Assembly: GCF_000189635.1 (NCBI RefSeq)
Contig: NW_002476434.1
Location: forward strand, 1 to 64,000
DNA from: Tetrahymena thermophila SB210
Taxonomy: Eukaryota > Ciliophora > Oligohymenophorea > Hymenostomatida > Tetrahymenidae
DNA: 64,000 bases
Direction: 5' to 3'
In this document: positions 1 through 11,900 of the stretch, piece by piece
How positions within the stretch are numbered: position 1 is the stretch's first letter
Layout of the letters: each line of letters begins with the position of its first letter
Notes under the pieces: model-generated
Databases searched by the model: none
What the model was told of the DNA's origin: nothing
What the model saw: the letters and a program-made list of their open reading frames with translations, nothing else
Program-made: the position numbers and the translations under genes

Positions 1-675
1 CCCCAACCCCAACCCCAACCCCAACCCCAACCCCAACCCCAACCCCAACCCCAACCCCAACCCCAACCCCAACCCCAACCCCAACCCCAACCCCAACCCC
101 AACCCCAACCCCAACCCCAACCCCAACCCCAACCCCAACCCCAACCCCAACCCCAACCCCAACCCCAACCCCAACCCCAACCCCAACCCCAACCCCAACC
201 CCAACCCCAACCCCAACCCCAACCCCAACCCCAACCCCAACCCCAACCCCAACCCCAACCCCAACCCCAACCCCAACCCCAACCCCAACCCCAACCCCAA
301 CCCCAACCCCAACCCCAACCCCAACCCCAACCCCAACCCCAACCCCAACCCCAACCCCAACCCCAACCCCAACCCCAACCCCAACCCCAACCCCAACCCC
401 AACCCCAACCCCAACCCCAACCCCAACCCCAACCCCAACCCCAACCCCAACCCCAACCCCAACCCCAACCCCAACCCCAACCCCAACCCCAACCCCAACC
501 CCAACCCCAACCCCAACCCCAACCCCAACCCCAACCCCAACCCCAACCCCAACCCCAACCCCAACCCCAACCCCAACCCCAACCCCAACCCCAACCCCAA
601 CCCCAACCCCAACCCCAACCCCAACCCCAACCCCAACCCCAACCCCAACCCCAACCCCAACCCCAACCCCAACCC
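1..675. repeat. Macronuclear telomere, (CCCCAA)n
   Basis: There are 112 complete, uninterrupted CCCCAA units (672 nt) followed by CCC, after which the sequence passes directly into AT-rich DNA. C4A2 on the strand running inward from the end is the telomere repeat of Tetrahymena-type ciliates, added by telomerase to macronuclear chromosome ends. The tract is longer than the roughly 250-400 bp usually quoted for Tetrahymena macronuclear telomeres. No degenerate units occur, even at the inner boundary. Confidence 0.98.
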
Positions 676-832
676 GATTTATTAAATATATTTTTTATTT
701 TTATTGAACTTTAATTTTTTATCAAAATTTAATTAAATAGCAAATAAATAATTTTCTGTGTATAATTTTTACTTAAATCTAAAAACGAATAAAAACATAT
801 AAAGTTAAGTTTTGAAAGAAAATAAATCAAAA
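676..832. other. Subtelomeric spacer
   Basis: About 157 bp of very AT-rich DNA separate the telomere from the first start codon. I see no subtelomeric repeats, tRNA or other element. It must carry the promoter and 5' UTR of the CRAL-TRIO gene if that start is right. No defined promoter motif is recognisable. Confidence 0.7.
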
Positions 833-3187
833 ATGTTTTTACATTAAGGGAGAGGAACAATTTAATTTAAACCATTTGATGACGACTACTTGTATTTGAG
901 TCTATCAGATTATGATCTAGAGGCTGTTCCTATGAAGAGTATTTAAAGCATTCAATAAACTGAAATAAAAAACTGTATTTTATGATGAACATTTAATATT
1001 GTTAATTATTAGGAGAAGCAAGTCTTGAAGATCATAATAATATAAATAAGTTTATCAAATAGCAAACAAGCTTATTCAGATATAGGTTATTAAATTTTAT
1101 TAAACAATAGTTACAATATTAATATTTAAATTAGAGCTATGCTACCATTTTTACTAGATGACTTTTTAAAAGCAAACTATAACAATTTCTAAAAGACAGA
1201 ATAGGTAAACTAAAATATCCAATTTTAATAATCTCATTTAATGTAAATTTAAAATATAGAATATTCAAGGATATTTCAATTGGCTTGATCAATTCGTTGG
1301 GTTAAGATTGAGTAAAGGATGTTTAGAAATGTTGGTAAATAATTAATATTTAATATGAAAAAAAGACTTCAAATAAACTAAATAGAAAGCAGGAGTTATT
1401 TATATAGAGGGTAGGGATGAAAGTTTCAGGCCAGTCATAGTAATTAACCCTTCAAGAATCGACTTTTAAAAATATAAAAAAGCTGAAATTTATGCAATTT
1501 TTAGTAGATGCTTTATCATAGCATAAGCATATATGCTCAATTATGGAAAAATAGATTAATGGAGAATTATTGTTGATGGAGAATATGAAATGCATTTCGA
1601 CCTTAGTTTTGGAGTATATTTATAAATTAATTATTTATTTATTTAATTGTTGGATATAATTTAATCTAATTAAATCTTAAATTATTATTAATCCTTATTT
1701 GCTAAAAATAAAAAAATAGTTTTTGTACTTCTTGATTGAAATGTTTTCTTATTATCTTCCTAACACACTTTACTAGCTTTATCTAATAAGATTTAACAAA
1801 TTCTTGAATCACGAAAAGAAATAAGTTTTTTAATGTAAGCAATCAATCTATTTAGTTAATAAGTTTATATAAATTTTTCCATCTAAATATTAAAACAGAT
1901 TTAATACCTGATGGCACTAAGGGAAAAGTATTTTTTATTTTTGAAGAAGATGAATACAAAAGCTTGATAATTAAAACTATGGATTTAAATACTTTAGAGA
2001 TGAAATTTGGAGGATTCAAAATGAATTTCAAAGAATACTGGAAAATATTTGAGGGGAATCTACCATATATTAATGAAGAAGAGCTAAATAGATAATATTA
2101 AATAATAGAAGACTAAATCAACATCAAGATTATTGAATTGATATAATAACTAATTAAGAAACTATAAGGTTTAAATATCTAAAATTCCTTCCTATCTTAG
2201 TTAATTACTATATTAAATTCTGAGTTAATAATTATCAAAAATCTTTACAAAACTTAAGAAGAAATAGATGCAGAAGAAAGAGTGAAAAGAGCCAAAAGGT
2301 AGAGATAACTGCTATTAGAAAAAGAAGAACTTGAAAGACAACGTTTATTGCAATTAGAATTATAAAGATAATAGGAGCTTTTACTTTTATAATAAAGGGC
2401 TGATTAAGAATAAGAGTGGGCTAATTTAAATAGAAATTATTAAGGTAGATTAAATTAATATGATTTATAATTCGGTTACGATGATGGGGACAATTATAAA
2501 GTGTTAAATAATGTTAAGTACTAATAATATAATTAAAATGTAAAAAAGATTGATAATTAAGACGAATCTTAAATTAAGTATGATGTATTTAAAAGAAATT
2601 TTAATTAATTTTAATCTCCAGAATCAGCAAATTACAAAATAAAAGACCATTATTTTGATGATGATGTTAATTACTATATAGTAAATAAAAAATTTGAACC
2701 TGCATCTGCTACTACTACTACTGCTGCTTCATCAAATTAGCAAATTTCCAACTAAAACTAACAAATTAATCATCAAAATACTTATTAAAGATAAACATAA
2801 TAGGGAATAGCTCAAATAGATTAAAATTATTAATTTGAAGCAAATGATTAAACCATTTAAGGATTAAATACATCTAAAATTTAAAACCTGAATATATCTA
2901 GTATATCTTTAGCAAGTAACGATAAGGTCATTATGGAAAAGTAATTCAAAGATCCTCAAGGATTTATAGTGGGAATTAATTCATTAAAGATAAATAATAA
3001 CAACTTGGAAGAAAATAACACATCTAAAATATCTATAAAAAGTGAAAAAAGTGCTACAAGCTTATAAAAAGCTTAGAATTATTAGAAATTTTAATATCGT
3101 AATGTTGAACCTATTGAGCAATAAGGCGAATTAGAAGAAAAAAAAGTAGAAGCTAAAGATGATGGAAATGCATGCACAATATTCTGA
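833..3187 (+). CDS. CRAL-TRIO (Sec14-like) lipid-binding protein with Gln-rich tail and terminal CaaX-like box
   Basis: The coding sequence is spliced (about five short introns) and uses TAA/TAG as Gln. Near 1140-1320 a CRAL-TRIO N-terminal-like helix region is seen (LPFLLDDFLKANYNNFQKTE, then YFNWLDQFVGL). Around 1390-2060 lies the lipid-binding domain, with AGVIYIEGRDESFRPVIVIN, WRIIVDGE, FSYYLPNTLYQLYLI and IPDGTKGKVFFIFEEDEY. Sec14 family proteins bind or exchange phosphoinositides and other hydrophobic ligands at membranes. From about 2090 to the stop the frame is one uninterrupted exon. It is rich in Gln/Asn and contains a charged coiled coil (EEIDAEERVKRAKRQRQ, then KEELERQRLLQLELQRQQEL). 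The protein ends in Cys-Thr-Ile-Phe, which fits a CaaX prenylation box. The start at 833 gives an in-frame first exon. The intron near 1300-1370 could use either of two donor sites. Domain identity is confident; ligand and location are inferred. Confidence 0.85.
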
Positions 3188-3709
3188 ATTTATAATAATT
3201 TAATTATCTTAATTTTATTTAATTTACTTGAAAAATAATTATTATTAAATCTTTTTTATTTATTTAGTATTGTATCTTATCTACTTTATTAGTGAGTTTA
3301 ATAATTAAATAGAAGTAGTAAATAATTTCAAGAAAGATTTTTATAAAAGAAGTAAAATAAAAATAATTTACAGCTGTTCCAGGATTTAAAATATCACAAA
3401 CCATAAAATCATGATTTGTGATATTTCAAATGATTTTTATATTAATTATGAACTTTTTTTGTTAATTATTTTCTTTAATTAGATTTATACTATTTTTAAA
3501 AAACTCTTTAATTTAAAAAAAATTAGATTTTTAGATACCGTATATAAAAACTTTAAAAAAATAAAATAATTTATATTTATTCTCTTTAAAGTATTCTTTT
3601 ACACTCACGTACATTGTTAAAATAAAAACAAATATTTAACAATTTGATTTAAACATTTTGTTGAAACTACAAATCGACTAGAATATAATTATCAAATGTT
3701 TTTTTTTAT
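3188..3709. other. Convergent intergenic spacer
   Basis: This AT-rich spacer lies between the 3' ends of the CRAL-TRIO gene and the carbonic anhydrase gene. The only structure seen is the inverted repeat at 3384-3431, listed separately. No coding potential was recognised. Confidence 0.6.
3384..3431. repeat. 17-bp inverted repeat (hairpin)
   Basis: The arms 3384-3400 and 3415-3431 (core ATATCACAAA / TTTGTGATAT) are complementary at 16 of 17 positions with a 14-nt loop. It sits between two convergent genes, where a transcript from either side could fold it. A role in 3'-end formation or termination is only an inference. Confidence 0.6.
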
Positions 3710-4450
3710 TCAATTTTATTCATTTTATTTTATGATTTGATCTTCCTTGCACTCTTTTGCTTACTATTTTATTTAATCCAAATATTTATCGTAATTGGCC
3801 TTAAGCTATTAAAGAGAGCATGAGGAAATATTTAAATCTCTAACTAGCCCATCTTATACACCGTAAACCCATCCATGAATGTAGACTAATTGTCCTTTCT
3901 ACCAAGCATTTTAAACGATGGTTGATAGACCTAAATTTAAAACTTGCTCCACAATGTTGATTTCAACTAGTTTATCCCATTTTATGTTACCTTCAAACTA
4001 ATCAATATACTTCTAATGCTTTAAATAATAATCTCTTATATGTAGAATCCAATTATTTATTAGTCCAACTTGTTAGTTTGTAATTGCAATTTTAACACTG
4101 GAGCAATTATAATGACCACACACAATAATATGTCTTACTTTTAAAACTTCTACTGCATATTAAACAACAGACAAACAATTTAAATCTGTATGTATTACTT
4201 GATTTCCTACATTTCTTTATACAAATAACTAACCGGGAAGCATTCCAGTAAGTCTTTCAGGAGATACTCTACTATCAACACAGCCTATCCATAAAAATTT
4301 TGGAGTTTATTATTGAGCTAAACCTGGGAAAAAATCAGGATTCATTTTTAGTACTTAATCTGACCATGCCCTATTGTTATTTAATAGCTACTAAATATCT
4401 CTATTTGTTTTTTAAGTGCTAAATCTATAAAAACCTAATAATTTTTTCAT
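3710..4450 (-). CDS. Beta-class carbonic anhydrase
   Basis: A single exon encodes 246 aa; TAA/TAG are read as Gln and the stop is TGA. It interconverts CO2 and bicarbonate at a zinc site. The beta-class signature is complete. Residues 54-61 are WIGCVDSR, giving the zinc ligand Cys57 and the Asp59/Arg61 dyad. Residues 112-116 are GHYNC, giving the zinc ligands His113 and Cys116. Further family motifs are SPERLTGMLPGQLFVQRNVG and, near residues 205-212, YIHGWVYG. Length matches the family. The N-terminus (MKKLLGFYRFST) is short, basic and lacks acidic residues, so a mitochondrial presequence is possible but not proven. One oddity is that the residues after the second zinc Cys are Ser-Ser, where many homologues have Gly. 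The C-terminus is Gln/Lys-rich. The gene converges on the CRAL-TRIO gene. Confidence 0.95.
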
Positions 4451-5034
4451 ATTTTATGCTTTATTTATTCAAAAAATAACCTATAAACTATACAAATATG
4501 CTCAACTAATAAATTTAAAGTTTATTTCAATTAAATAAAAATAATGATTGATTGATGTTGTTTTTCTAATATAAAAATTTTAATAAAAAAAAATCATTTA
4601 TCATAAAAAATATTGATGATTTATTTTTCACATAAATAAACTGAAAACGTTTTCAGAATAATTCAATCAAATAATTTTGTTTTATTTAAAAAAAATAAAC
4701 ATTCATCAAAGATAAAAAATAAGACATTAATTAAATAAAATATATTCTTCTTATTTGATTAAATTTATAAAATAAATTAAATTTTTAATATTTTCTCTAT
4801 ACTATATACAAAATTTGATAAATATATTTTAGACAGATAATAAACGAAACAATTGATTATTTGATTCAAATTATATCTTTTAATTTATTAACTTTTTTTA
4901 ATTTATATAAATATTTATATTAAATCTTTCTTTGGTAAAATTAATTTATAATTTATTTTGTTTTTTATTTTCATTAATTAATTAATTAATAGTTTTTTTA
5001 CGTTTTTTATTTAGTTTTTGCCTTAAATATTCAA
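4451..5034. other. AT-rich intergenic spacer
   Basis: The spacer is upstream of the carbonic anhydrase gene and downstream of the next minus-strand gene. It is dominated by A/T runs and a short TTAA tract near 4975-4992. No gene, RNA or clear regulatory motif was seen. Confidence 0.6.
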
Positions 5035-6371
5035 TCAACTTAGTGCTACTCCAACACCTACTCCAACACCAATAATTATCAAAAGAGCAATTATAATTAA
5101 TATAATATATTTTTTCTTTTTAGACTGCTCATAAGAAGTACCTCTATCTGAAAGCTAACTGCTACTATTATCATTCATTTTCACATAAATAGTGTCTGAA
5201 TTTGGATTAACTATAACAACTGTGCTTTAATTATTAAATGTTGTTACATTATTTGAAGTATTTTACTGTACTTTTTATGAATTCCCCTATTTTGGATTAT
5301 AAGCTAAAATATTCAAGCTGCTAGCTTAAGAGCTTCCAACTGATGACTAAGAATTTTATTTTTTCTTTTCTTCATCTATTTCTTGGTCTCTTAATTGTTG
5401 TTCTCTTTTTATCAAAGCTTAAATATCTTTAATGAGGTTAAGCTTTGAGATTTAATCTATTTTATAAAATCAATCATCAACAAATCGTTTATGCTGTGTA
5501 ATACAAATTACCATTTATTTGAGTTTCAGTAGATTCAGCTAGCTATTATAACTTCTCTAAATCCTGTTAAGGATCACCGCTCATTTCTAAATCAGAATTT
5601 AATTAGCTATCGTCATATAGCATGCTAGAACCACCACTTTCTTAGTACTGCATGAGGTTTTTAGGAGTAGAATCGCTGTTCTAGTTGCTAAATCTTACAA
5701 AACTCTCTGATTTTTCATTTTAACCTGTAGTGAAGGATTTATCTTTCAATTTAGATTCTCCCAAATTATTATTTGTTCCAAGAGACATCTAAGATCTCAA
5801 ACCTGATATTTAAGATCTTTGTCTATGATGGATACTCTTGTTATAGCTTCTTAAGTTTTCCATTTTTCTCTCTATAATTTTAGTTTGTATATCCTAAACT
5901 AATTCAATTTACTATTTAAAAATAATAAATTAGATATTTTTTTCTTCAAATTGTATTCAGATACCTTAAAAAAATCTAATTGCATATTATCATATTCCTG
6001 TCTCTATTAAATTGTTGTTTAAGGGTTCATTATATATTATTTAAGATTTTTCAAGTCTTAGTTGATCTTTTATGAAATCTCAATAACTTCATTAAGTAGC
6101 TACATTTTTTTAACAAACAGTAAATATCATTAAATCAATTTATATTAGTGCGTTATAAAATACATTATCGAAATTCTGTAGGAGAGGCTTTCCCTTGTAA
6201 ATGAATTCATCTTTTCAAAATAAAAAATCTACTTTAGACAGAAATATATAAATTTTAAAGCTTAAAGCAGCTGAAAATAAATTTATAATTACTATTCATT
6301 TCATTGATAGCTGTTGCTTTTTTTCCAAACTGAATAACTTATTCTTTAAGTTAATCCAAAGCCGAATTCAT
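5035..6371 (-). CDS. Tail-anchored coiled-coil membrane protein (possibly SNARE-related)
   Basis: The spliced gene starts at 6371 (MNSALDQLKEQVIQFGKK) and ends at TGA 5035-5037. The N-terminal part is helical and heptad-like (LLQNFDNLLNEVIEISQKIN, DLKNLKQYI). The middle is Ser/Asn-rich, followed by a coiled coil (LEKLQQLAESTETQINDQI, then KDIQALIKREQQLRDQEIDE). The protein ends with a Lys cluster and one hydrophobic segment (YIILIIIIALLIIIGVGVGV) just before the C-terminus, typical of a tail anchor with a cytosolic bulk. The layout resembles syntaxins, but I do not see a convincing SNARE motif with its central Gln/Arg layer, so function is open. Introns include about 5465-5520, 6110-6170 and 6200-6290. 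Around 5790-5950 two splice solutions exist; the phase-consistent one uses introns ending near 5890 and 5790. Confidence 0.65.
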
Positions 6372-6908
6372 TTTTATCTAAGTTATTTCTTTTATTTTTG
6401 TAATGACTTTTGAATTTATTATTAATTATGCTTTATCAAGTAAAGTTGATTGATTGATTTTATTTATATTTTTAGATAGTTTTCTATTGATTTTGATTAA
6501 TTTTCAAAGGATAACACACACAATTTAATCAATATTTTTACTGTTTATTATAAAAGAATTTAAATGCAATATAGTAAAATCAAGTTAATTACTTTTAATA
6601 AGCTATTTATTTATGGATATAGATAGTAATATAGTTTGTATTATTAACTATAAATTACTGTTCTACTTGCAAACATTTTTTTTTAACTTTTGGTATTTTA
6701 TACTTTTCTTCTATTAAATTTCAATTAAAATAGCAATGAAAAGAAATTAACATATTAAACTCCTCATTGATTGTTCGTGTAGATTACTAAAAATACTAAA
6801 TTATTTGTTGTTTTTATATTCAAGAAAGATTAGTTGATAACATAAAGTTGACAAATTATAAAATAAAAATATAAAAATTTAAAAAAATGATATGCATGCT
6901 ATTATAAC
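6372..6908. other. AT-rich intergenic spacer
   Basis: The spacer lies between two minus-strand genes and should hold the promoter of the tail-anchored protein gene and the 3' end of the LRR gene. A short run of TTGA units lies near 6448-6460. No gene or structured element was recognised. Confidence 0.55.
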
Positions 6909-8407
6909 TCAATAGTCATTTTCATTATTTGTAGTATCGATATCTAGCAAGACAGTTCTTTGTAGTTTAAACAATTCATTTTTATAAAGACCTTCTTTTC
7001 CTTTTGGTTATTAATTTTGATTATAGTAATATCTTCTTCTCTTGATACTATTTATTAGAAATTTTATAATTAAAAATACTCTTTCTACTAATTTGAATAC
7101 AGAAAGTCGAATTTAGAGTTGATTAACTAGCTGCACATAGACAAAGCTTAGCATGCTTTTCTGAGAGTTTCATTGTCCTTGATAATATTGTTTCTTTTAA
7201 AAATTAAAAAAATAATAAAATAATTTTCTTTAACTTCAGTCAATATAACCTAAAATTCAAGCTTATGTCAGTCAGTTTTTTACATTATTTAACTCCTTCT
7301 GATAAATACTTGATTCCAATAGATTACATTTCATTTGATCTAGGGGTAAAAATAATTAATATTTATTAATTTCTACTATCAATAATTTATACTCAAAAAA
7401 TAAATCAAAATTTTTTAATTCTTGCAATTTGGCTAGCCCTGTTGCAAATTCTTGCATTCCCTTATGAGTAACTAGATTATTACTTTAAAAAAAAATATTT
7501 TTAAATTCTGATGAAAAAATTAATAAACTTACGATCCATCTATCTAAAGTGACTATAACTAAGTTAATTAGCCTAATGCTTATGAAAAAGAGATAAAACC
7601 CTTATCTTTAATCTTGTTCCATCTAATTAAAAATTATGAAAATAAACATAAAATTTTTAAATCTTTTCACTCTTAATTTAATCTTACCTAAAATCTAAAA
7701 ATAACTAAGTGAGTGCTTTCAAATTTTATAGTGCTTCAGACACTATTCTTAAACCTTCATCTTCTAAGCTGCATGACCTTTTTTAATTAAATATTTAGGT
7801 TTTTATTAAAATATATTTCTTTATTTATTTATTTACCACACACTCAACTTCAAATTTTTAAGGTTAGGAAACATATTTAAGAATTGTGGCAGCATACTTT
7901 CAAAAGTATTTAATCCGCAATTCCTAATTTTTATTATGATATAATATTAAAATTTATATTTCCACTAAATTCACTACCAGAAATTGATTTATAAGATTTG
8001 AACTTCATTTAAATCCTTAAAAACATTAACAAATTCACCAAAATCCCCATAAAAATCATTTGCAGATCTATTATTTCACATTATTTTATGTTAATAAAGT
8101 ACTTTTGTAAAGTGTTTTTACTTACCCAAATTAACAAATGAGTTCTTAAATACCAGTACAGGAAATAGTTCCTTTGTATTGTTATCCTTTAAATTACAAA
8201 ACTTTATCTTGTATTTATATCATTTTATATAAAAGCTTTTCAAGTAAGTCTAATTATATCTTTTGTTCTAAATTGTATTTTTTGATATTAATTTTTAGAA
8301 ATGATTGATTAGATAATACAATTTCAATCAAATTTTTTCTAATCAATTCTTATTATAAATATTTACCGCTAAAAATTGAATAGGTTCTTCTTATATGATT
8401 GATACAT
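6909..8407 (-). CDS. Leucine-rich-repeat protein, one repeat per exon
   Basis: Starting at ATG 8407 (MYQSYKKNLFNFQ), all exons join in frame with phase-2 introns and end at TGA 6909-6911 (…NNENDY). After an N-terminal helical stretch (KNLIEIVLSNQSFLKINIKK, similar in feel to F-box/LRR starts) come at least six LRR units of about 28-30 aa of the RNI/cysteine-containing type. Examples are ESMLPQFLNMFPNLKNLKLS, LRIVSEALQNLKALTQLFLD, FSQALGQLTQLQSLQIDG, FATGLAKLQELKNFDLFF and YLSEGVKQCKKLTDISLNF. Each unit is its own exon, and the introns cut at the same place just after the LxLxF strand. LRR proteins act as protein-interaction scaffolds; no catalytic domain is seen. The C-terminus is basic then Asn/Glu-rich. 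Partner and location are unknown. The next gene (8902) is divergent. Confidence 0.8.
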
Positions 8408-8901
8408 TTCATTTCATCTGCAAAAAAATATTAGAGAAACGTTAAAATAAGATTTTTTAATTCTCTAAAGTAAATATCTCTATTTAATTTATAAAGTTAT
8501 GAATGATTTCAAAATATTTTAAATTTATTTTAAAATTCAAACAAATCGATTATCAGCTTTTATTAAAATAAAATATCTATTAACTATCTATCACCTAAAT
8601 TTATTTAATTTTAAATTTCTAAAAAGTATTATTTAAATTAATTGAAAACGTGAATTTAGTGGCTGTAGAAAGGTAGTAATTTAACTTGAAAATAAATGTA
8701 AAGTGTTATAAGCACTTAAAGTACTTTTTTTTATTGTTTTAACCTTAAAATTATAAAAAATGCACAATTATTTTGAAATAATTTAAGAATTCTTAATTAA
8801 AAATTAATGTGGAATAATTGATATATTTAATTCATAACAACACAAAATACGATCAATAATTACAAGAAAAACGGAATCAATATTTCAAAAGCTATTTAAA
8901 A
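8408..8901. other. Divergent promoter region
   Basis: About 490 bp separate the start codons of the LRR gene (-) and the first giant membrane-protein gene (+). It is AT-rich with no gene. Promoters for both genes must lie here if the starts are right, but no motif can be named. Confidence 0.5.
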
Positions 8902-11900
8902 ATGAACATATTTTTATTTTCTATTTTACTCATTCAAACAGTAAAAGCAATTAGTTTCCCTCAGTCATCAATTTAATGCCCGACATTTTTAAATAAAGCT
9001 GGTAAGCTAATAATTTTACTAAAAGCAACATTTCTAAATAATTTTACTATACTATTAACTTTTCTTAAAATTAGGTCACCCTACTAATGTTTAGGCAATT
9101 AATTATATACCTAATTCCATATTTTTTGCATCTGGAGATTCTTAAGGCAGATTTCTAATAAGTAACATTAAGACAGGGTAAAATATAGTGTATCAAACAG
9201 GTTATACAACAGATACTTTAGGAATTCAATCTATCGCATCTAATCAAAATGGCGATATTCTTGTAATATCTTAAATAGAATACAAAGTTTATAATGTATA
9301 TTCAGGACAGACCTTACTCGATTCCTCAATAACTACAAACGCCTGTAAGCAATTCGATAATATTATAACTTTAAAAAATAATTTATTTTTATAACAAAAT
9401 TAGAAAAATAGTAAATATTAGCAACAGCAAGCTTTTTAAAATAATACATAAACTCCAGTTTATCTTAATATTTGATAACTCTACAAGCAGATAATCAATA
9501 CGGAATTACTTCTCTCAGTTATATTGATTCTAATTATCAATATATCCTCTCATTCTAAAGTAAATATGATAACTTATAAATTCATATAAAAGATATAACA
9601 ATTAAAATGCTGAAATAATAATTTTTTATCTAAAAGTTACAATATCAAGCTCTGCAACATAGCAGTAAGGGATATCCGATTAGCCATCTTAATTTTTAAT
9701 AATTTAAGATGCATCTGGAATTTTAAAAAATAGTTAAAAAAAATAAGTTCTTCTTGGAATTTCTACATCTAATTTGATTTATGGTTGCGATATATCTAAT
9801 TCAATTTCTAGTACTATGATAAATGCAGGAGTTTGGTAAGGTACTTCTTTAAATTATCCTGTAAATGCCTTTACTCATTTATAAAGCACAACAATAATCG
9901 CTATTATGTTTGGTTAAGCTTAATCATCACCTGGTGGCTCTTCTCCGCCACAGCAATCTAATTATTAATAAAACTCTCTAGTTTTTTTCGATTTACAGAA
10001 TTTACAAGGTGGTGTTTCAACTTATGACTACTCGCTTAAACAAATGATATCTACACCTTCAGCTGCTATATCGATTAGTATGTTTAACTTAGAAAAACTA
10101 TTAATTCTAATTTTATTTTTATAATAGGTGCAAGTAATTTAATCAAGTAGATAAAAAATATCTTCTATAACAAATAATTTTATGTAGCTTTTGTTTACAC
10201 ATAATATATATCTATATACAACATAAATGACTTGATAAGCAATAACTATAACTTATTTGGGGCAATTTAAATCACTTTTTAATTTTCTATATAAATGATA
10301 TCGCCTATTCTAATATAAGAGTTATCTTATATCTTGGTTGCTTCTACAAATGGAAACATTATTTCATTTGATTTCTCCTCTCAAATATCGTCAGCTGCAA
10401 ATTTCACACCTTCAACTGTTAATTTGTCCTCTTTTAACTTTTAATAATATTCTACTGGTAAGTTTGAAAATAATAAAAAAATTAATTATTATAAAATCAT
10501 TTAATCTTGGTTGAAGTCATTTTTTATTATAATTTCAATAGGTATAACTTCTGATATCACCAACGGCTCATATGATGATACTGATAAATAAATAACTTTA
10601 TTTGGAACTCCTTAACAATCAAGATAAAGTTTAAATATTAGTTATTCCTTTATTAATCTCAGTACTTCTGTGACATAGGTTTAAACACTGTCATTCGCTA
10701 ATGCTATAACATTTACTCCTTTAGCTATAAGTTCAACTTAGAATCTTTTTATTCTATTTTTTAAACCTTAATAATATTTATTAAAAATAAATGGTGCATG
10801 TCCCACAGCTAACTAAGCAACTGAATCTGTTTAAATTGCCCAAATTTAATTATATTTTATAAATATATCCTAATAAAAAACTACTGTTGCTTTAGATTTT
10901 TCCTCTAAGAATATTTACATAAATTAGATAGTAGATGAAGTATCTTTTAGCATAGGGAATGCTAATTATGTAGCATTTATTTTTGATATTAAATTTCTTG
11001 ATTTTACTTAATACTGTCTTGATACTACAGGAAATCCTTAAAAGCCACCTGGAGGCAGAATTTTATAATAATATACAGCTAATTTATTCCTATACATTTA
11101 TGATTCTAAAGGCCACCTTTAATACTAATCACCAAATCCTTTTCTATAATTGTAAAGCATGTCTGGTTTTATTGATTTCATATCTGACTCTAATTCTAAT
11201 TTAGTTTTGTATTTCAACAATTAGATAATTTTTCTTTAGCCTTAAATAAATAATGGTGTCATGATTGTGAATTAGTTTTAAATTCTAAGTAATTTAATTT
11301 AATAAAAAATATAGACTTTTAATACAACAATAAAAACAGCAATAAACAACATAATTAGTTTTTATTTCATTCCAACATTAAATTAATTATTTATTCAATT
11401 TAACTTGAATGATTCAACTAATTATATTTATTCATCACTGATAAGCTATTCTGCAACATGGTAAACAAATGTTGAATTAACCATTAACCAAATATTTTAA
11501 TCTTAATCTAATAATGATAGCTATCCCTATTAAGTTAGTTATTTAGAATACAAGCAAGATACCTCTCTGCTTATTCTTAAAGTCAATACTTATTTGAAAG
11601 TTTATTCTTATAATCTATAAAATTATAGTTTATAATTATACCTCACAATTGATAAATCATCATCAGACAACTTCTTTAATTTTATAGTAACTTTATCTAC
11701 CACATAATTGCTTATAGTAGATAGTTCTTCCCTCTTTCAAATGTAAATATTTTTTTTAATAAAACCAAAAAAATATAATTATTTTAATTTCTTTTTAATA
11801 AAATTAATGAAATGTTGAGTAATAAATTTTTAGTAAAATAATAAATATTTTTTGATGAAATTCATTTAAGTTTTTACATAATTTTTATAATTAATTATTA

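Noticed and set aside
5035..6371. Firm assignment as a syntaxin
   Set aside because: Tail anchor and coiled coil fit, but no SNARE motif with a central Gln/Arg layer is visible.
10983..11204. 73-codon plus-strand frame
   Set aside because: It lies in giant gene A in a frame whose hydrophobic reading is an AT-composition effect; the Ser/Asn-rich frame fits the rest of the gene.
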